Shown: one piece after another, positions 16,941-25,143 of the stretch | How positions within the stretch are numbered: the first letter of the stretch is position 1 | Layout of the letters: every line of letters begins with the position of its first letter | Source: JAYEPK01 sp048569615 | GTDB lineage: Archaea; Thermoplasmatota; Penumbrarchaeia; Penumbrarchaeales; Penumbrarchaeaceae | Assembly (NCBI GenBank): GCA_048569615.1 | Contig: JBLIRK010000007.1 | Location: 9,934-73,933, forward strand | DNA: 64,000 bases | Direction of reading: 5' to 3' | The notes under the pieces: model-generated | What the model saw: only the letters and a program-made list of their open reading frames with translations | The model's database searches: none | Told to the model about the DNA's origin: nothing | Program-made: the position numbers and the translations under genes

Positions 16941-17569
16941 AGCTCGTCTCGCTGATGTCCGGAGGGATCGACTCACCGGTTGCCACTTATCTGATGCTCA
17001 GGGCCGGGGCCGAAGTGATCGTTCTGAACATGGACACCAGGCCGCTCGGCGGGGATGACGAATTAATAAAAGTTGAGGAGCTAGTCAAAAAACTACATTC
17101 CCACTTCCCGGGAAAGGTCAAACTCCTAAGAGCGCCCCACGGCCTTCTGCTGGGATCGTTCAGGGAACACAGCAATCCCAAATACACCTGCATTCTCTGC
17201 AAACGGTCAATGCTCTCACTGGCGGACAGACTATGCGATAGATACGGGGCCGGGGGCATAATCATGGGGGATTCCCTGGGCCAGGTCGCAAGCCAGACCC
17301 TCCAGAACCTGGCCGCGGTGAGCGCCGGCATCAAACACCCGATTATCAGACCGCTCATAGGATTCGACAAGCTGGAGATAGAGAAGATAGGGAGGGAGAT
17401 CGGGACCTTCGAGATCTCCATCAAGCAGACAATGGGGTGCCAGGCGGCACCCAGATTTCCTATAATCAAGGCTGAGCTCGAGCGTCTGAACGAAGAGGCG
17501 AAGAAGGGTAGGCTCGGGGAAGTCCTCGAAGAGGTGCTGAAAAAGGTCGAGGAAGTTCCCATCCGTTAG
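16937..17569 (+). CDS. Stand-alone ThiI-like PP-loop sulfurtransferase
   Basis: A 210-residue protein that begins directly with the PP-loop S-G-G-I-D-S-P, so it lacks the NFLD and THUMP domains and the rhodanese domain of full ThiI. It keeps the ATP-pyrophosphatase core of tRNA 4-thiouridine synthetases. A C-I-L-C pair (about 90) and a later M-G-C-Q (about 170) match the three Cys reported as essential in methanogen ThiI, which may ligate an Fe-S cluster. The start at 16,937 overlaps the YkgJ-like stop; upstream in-frame sequence lies wholly inside that gene. With no THUMP, tRNA binding would need a partner, or the substrate differs. Confidence 0.82.
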   Translation: MKLVSLMSGGIDSPVATYLMLRAGAEVIVLNMDTRPLGGDDELIKVEELVKKLHSHFPGKVKLLRAPHGLLLGSFREHSNPKYTCILCKRSMLSLADRLCDRYGAGGIIMGDSLGQVASQTLQNLAAVSAGIKHPIIRPLIGFDKLEIEKIGREIGTFEISIKQTMGCQAAPRFPIIKAELERLNEEAKKGRLGEVLEEVLKKVEEVPIR

Positions 17570-17611
17570 ATTAATGATATAGCGGAGTGATACGGTTTTT
17601 CAGGTGATACC

Positions 17612-17968
17612 TTGGAATACGCCGACTGCAAGATGTGCGGCTGCGGCCAGCTGCTCCCCTTCACAAGTCCCGATGGATTCCTTGTTTACTTCTGCACATA
17701 CTGCAGGGCCAAGTTCTCCGGCTACGTTGACGACCCGATGTTCGAAGGCAGCCCCATCTTCGCCGAGATGGCATATTATTCCATGAGGGACACCTCGGAC
17801 CACGGGGAATCCTTCACAAGGGGAGAGCTCATGGACGCCTACAAATCCATCCTCGACGAGTTCCCTCCCCAACCATCGGAGGAGAATGTCCCGGAGTGCC
17901 CGAAGTGCAGCAAGGAGCTGCTGATCCAGTACGACCTTATCGACCTTGCCTGGCTCCCCGAGGTTTGA
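17612..17968 (+). CDS. Small zinc-ribbon protein (TTG start)
   Basis: A 118-residue protein with two Cys-pair modules: C-K-M-C-G-C with C-T-Y-C (about 6-32), and C-P-K-C (about 96-99) near the C-terminus. Fold and partner are not recognised. The start is TTG at 17,612, supported by CAGGTGAT ending two bases before it and by the absence of an in-frame ATG before the first Cys pair. It may be the last gene of the dUTPase-like series, 42 bp after the ThiI-like stop. Confidence 0.65.
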   Translation: MEYADCKMCGCGQLLPFTSPDGFLVYFCTYCRAKFSGYVDDPMFEGSPIFAEMAYYSMRDTSDHGESFTRGELMDAYKSILDEFPPQPSEENVPECPKCSKELLIQYDLIDLAWLPEV

Positions 17969-18062
17969 GGAATATTATCGATAATACATTATTTATATTC
18001 AGGGATGCAATTCTGAAGAGACTCACCAGGGAGGGATCGGTCTGGCCAGCAAGTATCTGACA

Positions 18063-18683
18063 GTGTCGATTATATCTTTTATCATCATGGCGACAGGCAT
18101 ATTGCTTGGAATCGTTCTCATTGTTATGTCGCTTGCGATCACCTCAGATGTGGCCTACGAAGGGGATTTCGAATACGATTATACGGATGGTTATTACTAC
18201 CTTGAACTGGACGGGGGGGACCTCGGCAGCAGACTGGACATATACATCGAGAGCAGGTCCTCAAATGACATCGAGATGGGCATCTATGTTTACCAGGATT
18301 ACGAAGAAACAGGATCCTACGAGGGAGAAACAACTATAGATGAGTCATTCTCCATAACCTCAACCGGGACCGTGACCATCGAAATCTGGATATGGTCTCT
18401 TGGGTTTGACATCTCGGACCTAGATATTACCATAGAGACGAATTCATACGTCGGATTGATTTGTTTCGGGATCGTTCTTCTGCCTCTGTCTTTCATTCTG
18501 GGAGCCGGTCTGGGAATTGCCTTCCTTGTTGTCCATTTCAAGACCAGGGGAGACAAGAAGAAGGTTGACAGCAAGTACAAGCAGGAGATAATCGATCTGG
18601 AGAAGAAGATCAAGGAGATGGACAAGCTGGGGATAGACACTTCCAAGGAGAGAAAGCTCCTAGAAGAATATAAGAAAGGATGA
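18063..18683 (+). CDS. Two-TM protein with extracytoplasmic beta domain and coiled-coil tail
   Basis: A 206-residue protein: TM helix (about 2-28), an extracytoplasmic domain rich in Y, D, E and G (about 32-135), a second TM helix (about 138-163), then a charged coiled-coil tail (about 168-206). No family recognised. The start is uncertain. GTG at 18,063 gives a clean first TM. A CTG at 18,042 lies 7 nt after GGAGGG and would add M-A-S-K-Y-L-T. A palindrome ATTATCGATAAT and a TATTTATATTC box lie about 55-100 bp upstream. It overlaps the kinase start by 4 bp, so it may be a membrane partner or input module for that kinase. Confidence 0.7.
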   Translation: MSIISFIIMATGILLGIVLIVMSLAITSDVAYEGDFEYDYTDGYYYLELDGGDLGSRLDIYIESRSSNDIEMGIYVYQDYEETGSYEGETTIDESFSITSTGTVTIEIWIWSLGFDISDLDITIETNSYVGLICFGIVLLPLSFILGAGLGIAFLVVHFKTRGDKKKVDSKYKQEIIDLEKKIKEMDKLGIDTSKERKLLEEYKKG

Positions 18684-20827
18684 CAGGATTACGAGACATT
18701 CCGGGAGAGTTTGCGATGTCCCCCGACAAGAGCGCAAAATTGAAGGACCTCCACAAGGCCAACGTTGACCTTGAATACGTCATCAAGATGCACAAGGAGC
18801 TCTCAGCCAGACTCGAGATGCTTCAGGCAAAGCATGACACCCTGGTCGCCCAGAAGATATCGTCGAAGGAAATGGACAGGTCGTCAAGAGTGCAAAATCA
18901 CCTGAAGAACAGGGAATACGAGAATGCCCATAGGGAGTTGAACAGGTTCGAGAAGTATATTGCAGAATGCGAGGTGAGGCTTTCCCGGACAAAGGGTGTG
19001 AGGGACAGGTTCCTCGAGATCAAGGACAGATGGTCCTCCTTTATCTGGGAGAACGAGGTCGAGGACGGAGAGCGGCTGCTGGACGATGTGTCAAAGGCCA
19101 TAAACGATATGGATCTCCAGAAGGCCGAAGCCCTGATGAACAAGATGGAGCAGAGGATGAAAAAAGGAGAGGTGGAAAAGGACAGGCTTACATCGCTTCG
19201 GAGCCGGTTCAAGGAGCTCATCGACTTCAATCAGGAGATGATCGACGAGGAGGTCATCGACAAAAGGGAGCTCGTTGACAGGAACAAGGTCGAGAGGCTC
19301 TTCGAGGAAAAGAAACTCGATGAGCTGGATGCCCTCCTGACCGAGAAAATGGAGATGATGGAGGACATCAAGGTGAATTTCGAGAGGTCAACCGAGCTCT
19401 ACGAAGAACTGGACGACATGATCGACAAGTTCAGCGGTAAGGGGATGCTGAAGATCCCCCCGTCCTTCGAGGGTGCGATCCGCTACTACGAGGAGTGCGA
19501 TTACAGGAATGCATACAAGAGTTTCAAGCAGGCCAAGGCGGAGCTCGATGAATACTTCGGAGGGGCCGAGACGAAGTTCTCCTTCAAGCTGGATATGAGG
19601 GGAACATCGGTTAAAATGAGCAGGTGGGAAGAGGGTTTCCTCGTATTGAAGAACGAAGGACCGCTTCATTTGGAGAATATCAGGATTACCAAGGCATCGG
19701 ATAACTTCAAAATCGATGTGGACGAGGAGAAGGTGACGGTGAAGGCGGGAAAGGAGGAGAGGATACCCATCAGGATCCAGATGCAGGAGGAGGGAGTTGT
19801 CCCGATCAAAGTCAAGATTTCCTACAAGGATCCCATGACCAAGGACCTCAAGGAGAAATTGAAGAAGTTCAGGGTGGATGTTGCCGAGGCGCCCGGACAG
19901 ATGGAAGAGGAGACAAAGGCCAGACCTCCTCTTTCAAAGAGGGATTCCATCAAGGGCAGGGTGGAAGAGGTCTACAAGATCAAGGACGAGGAGCAGGCGG
20001 GGTTCAGGGAGGGGGATTTCTACTCCTACCGGATAGTTGATAAACTGGGCGCCGGCGGTTTTTCGACCGTTTACAAGGTGTCCGATGGGAAATATCATTA
20101 CGCCATGAAGACACCGAAGGACATAGGTATCGAGGGCGACGAGACGATCGCCATACAGAAGAAGGACATGCTGAAGTTCAAGAAGGAGGCGTCCATCTGG
20201 GCCACCCTCACCGACACAATTCCGGAAGATGTGGTCATGCTCATCGACATGGGACTGGAGCCTTTCCCATGGTTCGTTATGGAGCTTGCCGACGGCTCCT
20301 TGAGGGACCACCTCGAGGGGGCCAATTCGAGAAAGCGTTTGGACACCGCAATGGAGATACTGACCAAGTTCGACAGGATACACCATCTCGGTGTTGTTCA
20401 CAGGGATATCAAACCCGAGAACATCCTCTACATAGACGGTAAGGCAAAGGTCACGGACTTCGGGATATCGAAACTCGTCAACTCCACGACCAAATCCACC
20501 GTGGGCATGTCCGGGACCTGCTTCTACATGTCTCCCGAGCAGATCTCCAAGTCAAGGTTCGGCACGGTGGACTGGAGGACGGACATATGGCAGCTCGGGG
20601 TGCTGACCTACGAGATCCTCACGGACCATCTTCCCTTCGATGCCGAGGACCCCTACGAGATCACATCCAACATCCTCCACGATGAGCCGGAACCCATATC
20701 CAGCTATGCTCCCAAGCTCGAACCCATCGATGAGATCCTGTTCAAGGCGCTTGACAAGGACAAGACCAAGAGGTACCAGTCGGCCATCGAACTGAAGTTC
20801 GCCATAGAATATGCCCTCAAGGATTGA
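18680..20827 (+). CDS. Hanks-type Ser/Thr protein kinase with coiled-coil N-terminus
   Basis: A 715-residue cytosolic protein. Residues about 15-285 are long charged coiled-coil helices, about 290-400 form a beta domain resembling NEW3/CARDB-type folds, and about 445-715 are a complete eukaryotic-like kinase. Visible are G-A-G-G-F-S-T-V-Y, the ATP-binding K in Y-A-M-K-T-P, H-R-D-I-K-P-E-N (catalytic Asp about 576), D-F-G, and S-P-E-Q in the P+1 region. No TM is present, but the start overlaps the upstream two-TM protein, a likely partner. An internal ATG at 18,716 is an alternative start. The tail overlaps the convergent DUF531 gene by 11 bp. Substrate unknown. Confidence 0.88.
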   Translation: MTGLRDIPGEFAMSPDKSAKLKDLHKANVDLEYVIKMHKELSARLEMLQAKHDTLVAQKISSKEMDRSSRVQNHLKNREYENAHRELNRFEKYIAECEVRLSRTKGVRDRFLEIKDRWSSFIWENEVEDGERLLDDVSKAINDMDLQKAEALMNKMEQRMKKGEVEKDRLTSLRSRFKELIDFNQEMIDEEVIDKRELVDRNKVERLFEEKKLDELDALLTEKMEMMEDIKVNFERSTELYEELDDMIDKFSGKGMLKIPPSFEGAIRYYEECDYRNAYKSFKQAKAELDEYFGGAETKFSFKLDMRGTSVKMSRWEEGFLVLKNEGPLHLENIRITKASDNFKIDVDEEKVTVKAGKEERIPIRIQMQEEGVVPIKVKISYKDPMTKDLKEKLKKFRVDVAEAPGQMEEETKARPPLSKRDSIKGRVEEVYKIKDEEQAGFREGDFYSYRIVDKLGAGGFSTVYKVSDGKYHYAMKTPKDIGIEGDETIAIQKKDMLKFKKEASIWATLTDTIPEDVVMLIDMGLEPFPWFVMELADGSLRDHLEGANSRKRLDTAMEILTKFDRIHHLGVVHRDIKPENILYIDGKAKVTDFGISKLVNSTTKSTVGMSGTCFYMSPEQISKSRFGTVDWRTDIWQLGVLTYEILTDHLPFDAEDPYEITSNILHDEPEPISSYAPKLEPIDEILFKALDKDKTKRYQSAIELKFAIEYALKD

Positions 20828-21347
20828 GAGTTTCGAGATATGTCATTATCCTCGAAGGGGCAGCACCTATTGCTGTGCAGGTCTCCATGCTGATCCCCCT
20901 TCCCGTGAGGTCCATATGGTGCTCCCCGAACTTCATTATCTTATCAGGTAGCCCTCTGGGCCCAAGACCGAACACGAGGAGAACGGACCTTCCCTCCTTC
21001 AGCATCGATGCGACATCGCGGGGAGAGACGGAGAGCTTCTCCTCTGGGCTCCTCGTTGCGATCACGACCTTCCCCAACTGGGGCGGGAAGCCCCCCTTGG
21101 GGAGCGGGAAATGGTTGAACCTCCCCTCCTCCGCCAGCTTCACGATCCAGTCCCCTCCCTGCCCGATCGAAGTGGTTCCGACGAGCCATTCCGCTACCTC
21201 CCTGGGGGTTCTGAGCTCCCTGTCGAATGGAAATCCGAAGACGCATAGGTTGCAGTCGAAGGCGGCCGCCACCGGGGCCGCCCTCGCAAGGGCTCTCCGG
21301 TGGGCCTCAGCAAGCTTGACGGGGTCCAGCGAGTTATACAGACCCAT
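20817..21347 (-). CDS. DUF531 family archaeal protein
   Basis: A 176-residue protein opening G-L-Y-N-S-L-D-P and carrying H-R-R-A-L-A-R-A-A-P-V-A-A-A-F, both typical of the archaeal DUF531 family, sometimes linked to SPOUT-type methyltransferase folds; function is not established. The start at 21,347 was chosen because the family begins with M-x-G-L-Y-N. It overlaps the end of rlmE by 14 bp, which suggests coupled translation and perhaps a role in RNA modification (inference). Confidence 0.78.
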   Translation of the reverse strand: MGLYNSLDPVKLAEAHRRALARAAPVAAAFDCNLCVFGFPFDRELRTPREVAEWLVGTTSIGQGGDWIVKLAEEGRFNHFPLPKGGFPPQLGKVVIATRSPEEKLSVSPRDVASMLKEGRSVLLVFGLGPRGLPDKIMKFGEHHMDLTGRGISMETCTAIGAAPSRIMTYLETLNP

Positions 21348-21960
21348 CGTCAGCCTTCCCGGCATCCTTGAACCCCCTGAAAACAAGATAGATCTCTATG
21401 GACTTCTTGAGCGACGACCTGGGTTTGATCCTGTCTACATTCGTGAAAGATCCGGAGAATTCCTCCATCAGCTCGTTCATCTCGTCCCCCTGGAACATCT
21501 TCACCACGATCGATCCCCCCGGTCTCAGCACCTGCACACCGAGCTTGAGAACGGCCCAGCTGAGTGCGAACCCCCTCCCCCTGTCCAGGGTCCGGTTCCC
21601 GGAGAGGCTGGGGGAGGCGTCGGATATGACAGCATGGAAGGAGTCACACTTCTCCGTTATCCTTTCCAGGGTCTCGGGATCCTCTATGTCGCCCCTGATG
21701 AAGTCCACACCGTCGATCGGCTCCATGCTGACAAGGTCCACGGCAACGACCTTGCCACCCCCTCCCACTATATTCAGGGCGACCTGGCTCCATCCACCCG
21801 GAGCCGCCCCCAGGTCAAGCACCCGGTAGCCTCTCCTCAGGAGATGGGTCCTGCCGTTGATCTCCTTGAGCTTGTAGGAAGCCCTAGACCTATAGCCCTC
21901 GGATTTGGCTCTCCTGTAGAAAGGATCCCTCTTTCTCTGTTTGATCCATTCCTTGGACAA
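21334..21960 (-). CDS. rlmE: FtsJ/RlmE-family RNA 2'-O-methyltransferase
   Basis: A 208-residue SAM-dependent methyltransferase, expected to methylate the 2'-OH of 23S rRNA (or tRNA). It has the family opening R-S-R-A-S-Y-K-L, motif I D-L-G-A-A-P-G-G-W-S-Q, and the K-D-K-E catalytic tetrad: Lys in S-Y-K-L, Asp in S-D-A-S-P, Lys in V-V-K-M-F and Glu in S-I-E-I-Y-L. It lies 12 bp after the RPA-associated gene and before DUF531, an information-processing cluster typical of euryarchaea. Confidence 0.93.
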   Translation of the reverse strand: MSKEWIKQRKRDPFYRRAKSEGYRSRASYKLKEINGRTHLLRRGYRVLDLGAAPGGWSQVALNIVGGGGKVVAVDLVSMEPIDGVDFIRGDIEDPETLERITEKCDSFHAVISDASPSLSGNRTLDRGRGFALSWAVLKLGVQVLRPGGSIVVKMFQGDEMNELMEEFSGSFTNVDRIKPRSSLKKSIEIYLVFRGFKDAGKADDGSV

Positions 21961-21972
21961 TGGACCGCACCT

Positions 21973-22848
21973 TCAGATGGGTTTTATGATTCCGATGGTC
22001 GGTTCGTATACCTGGCCCTCGTCAAGGAGCTCCTGGATGGTCTCCTCCAGCTGGATCTTGTCGATACCCTTCTCCTCGCATTTCGTAATGATATCCCTGT
22101 AGAGGGCGCCCTTTTCACCCGAAAGCCCTTTGATCATCTCGAGTATCTCCTCCTTCACATCCTCCCTGGGTTCGGGCGCTTCCTCCGCAGGGGCCTCCTC
22201 CTGGACCTCCGGGATTGGTTCCCCGCTGCCTTCCATGACCAGCCCGATCGCGGACCTCAGGCCCTCCTTGTAAGGCTCGAGATCGATATTGCCGTAGAGA
22301 CCCACACCGCTGACGGCTCCCTCGGCCGCCCTCTTAGGATGCCCCTTTTCCATCAGCTTATCGACCTCCGGGGTCTCCTCCTCCAATGCATCCTTCATTG
22401 CCCTCAGGCGCTCCATGGTGAACCTTGCCGTCTGAATGATCCATCTATCCCTCTGGGAAACGGACACCGGGAACACAGTTTCGGGCTTCACGGAGGCGTA
22501 GAATGTCCCGTCCTCCCTGACGAATGTCCTGACCTTACCAACGACCCCGACAAGGGCAGGGGTGTCGAGCTTCATTATGGCCGAGATGGCCTCGGGCTGG
22601 AACTGGCCGGCATAGAGGTAGAAGGTCCCTGTGGGATCCCTCACCTCGACCCTGAACTGGGGGGAATCCTCCGTTCCTGTATTGGTCTTGGACATCATCA
22701 CCCCGATGAAATAGAGCCTGTTCACGCTTGTCCCAAGGGGAGTGATCACATAATTGGGCGCATTCTCCTCCAGTCCCCGGTCCTCGTGCTGGGACCTGTT
22801 GTATTCCAGTGCGAAAACCCTCCTCGCCACCTCTCTCATCCTCGCCAT
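21973..22848 (-). CDS. RPA-associated protein (COG3390-type)
   Basis: A 291-residue protein. The N-terminal half (about 5-135) has an OB-fold-like core and matches RPA-associated proteins encoded beside archaeal RPA. Residues about 210-230 form a P/E-rich linker and the last 70 form a helical winged-helix-like domain. It likely acts with RPA on single-stranded DNA. Its start overlaps the RPA stop by one base (TGATG), which shows tight coupling. Confidence 0.85.
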   Translation of the reverse strand: MARMREVARRVFALEYNRSQHEDRGLEENAPNYVITPLGTSVNRLYFIGVMMSKTNTGTEDSPQFRVEVRDPTGTFYLYAGQFQPEAISAIMKLDTPALVGVVGKVRTFVREDGTFYASVKPETVFPVSVSQRDRWIIQTARFTMERLRAMKDALEEETPEVDKLMEKGHPKRAAEGAVSGVGLYGNIDLEPYKEGLRSAIGLVMEGSGEPIPEVQEEAPAEEAPEPREDVKEEILEMIKGLSGEKGALYRDIITKCEEKGIDKIQLEETIQELLDEGQVYEPTIGIIKPI

Positions 22849-24146
22849 CAGAGCACCTCCAGAATGTCGTTCAAGGCCTTGACCTCGTCCATGTATTCCT
22901 CCTTTTCCTCCCTTACCAGGGATGGGAGCATGGTTGGTCCGAAATCATCCCTGATGACGTTTCCCCTCATGGAAACATCCATCCCCAGGAGCTTTTCGTT
23001 CAGGAGCTTGATTATCTTCTCCTGGTCGTCGCAGAACTCGTCCATGCAGTTGCTGACGCTCATTCCCAGGACCTCCTCGGTGATCTCGGTGTTCAACACC
23101 GCGAAGAGGGCCCCGGTTCCGTCATCCATTATCACCTTTGTCCTTAGGTCGGCGAAACCCTCCTGCTGGGCGTGGACGGAGCAGCTGCCATTGACCAGAG
23201 CCCTGTTGCATTCGGGGCACCTGAAGATGAGGCCGGAGCCGTCCCTTATCTCGATTATTGTCCCGGAGACCTCTATATCCGTGGCCCCGGCGTTGATCAG
23301 GTCCTCCGCAAAGAGTTTCGGTGTGGACATCACATCGAAGTCCTTGTCCTTCTCCTTCTTCAGCTCCACCCTCTCGTCGAAATTTATCTGGGGGATCCCC
23401 CTCCAATCCTTCACATAGGCCCCCTTGACCGTGATCACATCGCCAATCTCGAGGGAGAGGTCGCTCCACACCGTGAACCTGACCCTCTTCGTGTCATCGG
23501 CCAGCATGCCGTCGTAGATCGTCTTCTTTCCCGTTTCAGTCTCGATGGACCTCTGCTCCAGATTGATTATCTTGGCTGTGAACTGGATGTTTCCCATGCC
23601 GGGTCTAAGGTCCTTGAGCTTGAGCTCCTGCAAGTTTCCGAATCTGGGGAGCTTTGAAACATCCAGTCCTTCGAGGGCTCCGCCCTCAAGCTCCTCTACC
23701 TTGGAGAATTGGTTGAGGTTAATCTCGACCTCGCCGCGGAAGGTCTTTGCCGAGGCGCCCTTTATCAGGTAATCCCTCCCCTTCTCGAGGAGGTGGCCTT
23801 CCCAGGAAACGAACCTGCGGATCATGGTCTTGTCCGCAACAAGACCGGAGATGAGCGTCTTGTCGCCGTTCTGTGTCTTCTGGACCCGCTCCTTGGAGGC
23901 GATGCATCTGACGGTGAGGTCGATGTTCATCTCCCCTCCCTTGAGCTCCTCGAGGGTCTTCTCCCCCAGTGGCGTGAAGGTTACCGGCGTCCCGCCGAAC
24001 TTCCTTATGATGGCCTTCTTCGCCTCCTGGGGTATTATCCCGTATTTCAGATATCTGTCCATCTCTTCCTTTATCCTGTCCTCTTCTATGTCCGGTAGCG
24101 CCTCCCTTATCTCTCGGATAACAGGCGCGATCTGTTCTTCTTGCAT
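22848..24146 (-). CDS. rpa: Replication protein A (ssDNA-binding, OB-fold, zinc finger)
   Basis: A 432-residue single-stranded DNA-binding protein. It begins with a helical segment (about 1-60), followed by two or three OB-fold units (about 70-280), and a zinc finger C-P-E-C then C-S-V-H (about 306-325) within a further OB domain. RPA protects ssDNA in replication, repair and recombination. It is first in a minus-strand operon with the RPA-associated gene, rlmE and DUF531. A CTTTTAACC TATA-like element lies about 55 bp before the ATG, leaving a short leader with a CCCCGCAGGGG palindrome. Confidence 0.9.
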   Translation of the reverse strand: MQEEQIAPVIREIREALPDIEEDRIKEEMDRYLKYGIIPQEAKKAIIRKFGGTPVTFTPLGEKTLEELKGGEMNIDLTVRCIASKERVQKTQNGDKTLISGLVADKTMIRRFVSWEGHLLEKGRDYLIKGASAKTFRGEVEINLNQFSKVEELEGGALEGLDVSKLPRFGNLQELKLKDLRPGMGNIQFTAKIINLEQRSIETETGKKTIYDGMLADDTKRVRFTVWSDLSLEIGDVITVKGAYVKDWRGIPQINFDERVELKKEKDKDFDVMSTPKLFAEDLINAGATDIEVSGTIIEIRDGSGLIFRCPECNRALVNGSCSVHAQQEGFADLRTKVIMDDGTGALFAVLNTEITEEVLGMSVSNCMDEFCDDQEKIIKLLNEKLLGMDVSMRGNVIRDDFGPTMLPSLVREEKEEYMDEVKALNDILEVL

Positions 24147-24250
24147 ATGGCACCCTCCGCGCCCCTGCGGGGTAGTTTCGATGAATGAACTTGATGGTTA
24201 AAAGGGTTCCTTTGACCCATTGAAAGGCTCCATTTCCATTGGAGGTGGGG

Positions 24251-25060
24251 TCAATGCATCTGGCCGGGTGTCATCGGGGGCTGTTGAGGCGGCGCGGCCG
24301 CATATGGAACCTGCATAGGCTTCTTGGGGACTATCGGTATGCCCAGCCTCAGCTTGTCCTCATCCGAAAGTGATTCAAGGTCAAGGGTTAAAAGCACCCT
24401 CAGCTCCTTCTTCTTCTGGGAGACGACGTAGAGTCTGATTATGGCGATAGGAAGGACGATGATGAAGGCAATTATGAAGAATATGGGGACAACCGGGAGC
24501 ATCGGCTCGTAATGGGTCTTGAAGTTCAGGATGACATCCTTGTCATCGTAGGGATCATTTGGATCATCGGGGTTGTAGATGATTATGTAGTAGGTGTTCG
24601 CATCGCAGTCCCTGAAGGCCAGGTTCCACTCGTGCTCCCTGTTGATATTGTTCAGGGTCACGTTCCTGAAGGACTTTGATTTCAGGTATTCGTGGAGGGT
24701 CAGATCGCCCTGCGCATCAAGGGATATCTCGGGAGCCTCGTTCTTGTAAATGTAAACATAGACAGAAGAATGCTCGTCCGCGAAATCCGGTTCGAGCTCG
24801 AAATAGAAGTACAAGAAATACAGATTTGGGATCGCAACGGTATCCACCCTATTGGCCGGTGTGTTGGTATTCCAAGGGATGACAAACTGTTTTTCCTCTT
24901 CGGTGCTGAGCTCCATCACAGGGGCGAGGTAAACTCCAAGCACCACGGCGAAGAGGAAGACGGAGAATATTATCCCGAATATCCACCTGTTCCTGGCAGC
25001 ATCCAGGTCCGCAACGCGGTCCATGAGCTTTTCCTGTATGGTGTCGCTGTCATCCATCAT
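24251..25060 (-). CDS. Two-TM membrane protein with extracytoplasmic beta domain
   Basis: A 269-residue protein: short cytoplasmic helix, TM helix (about 25-47), an extracytoplasmic domain (about 50-185) with D/Y/E-rich strands that may bind Ca2+, a second TM (about 188-212), and a cytoplasmic tail ending in a P/Q-rich stretch. The start at 25,060 (first of two adjacent Met) was chosen because a TATA-like GATTAAAACA lies about 45 bp upstream, and the longer in-frame extension would cover that promoter and overlap the upstream gene. Topology resembles the 18,063 gene product. Role unknown. Confidence 0.62.
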   Translation of the reverse strand: MMDDSDTIQEKLMDRVADLDAARNRWIFGIIFSVFLFAVVLGVYLAPVMELSTEEEKQFVIPWNTNTPANRVDTVAIPNLYFLYFYFELEPDFADEHSSVYVYIYKNEAPEISLDAQGDLTLHEYLKSKSFRNVTLNNINREHEWNLAFRDCDANTYYIIIYNPDDPNDPYDDKDVILNFKTHYEPMLPVVPIFFIIAFIIVLPIAIIRLYVVSQKKKELRVLLTLDLESLSDEDKLRLGIPIVPKKPMQVPYAAAPPQQPPMTPGQMH

Positions 25061-25143
25061 CTGTAGAGGCCCCCAGAGTAGGTCGGAACACTGCCTGATG
25101 GAAATTGAATGTTTTAATCTTTTGTATATGGGAGAGGCCGCTC

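Noticed and set aside
20824..23418. An 864-codon open frame on the plus strand
   Set aside because: It runs antisense across DUF531, rlmE and the RPA-associated gene, whose motifs are clear on the minus strand; its own translation has no recognisable domain and is Pro/Leu/His-rich as expected of a mirror frame in high-GC coding DNA.
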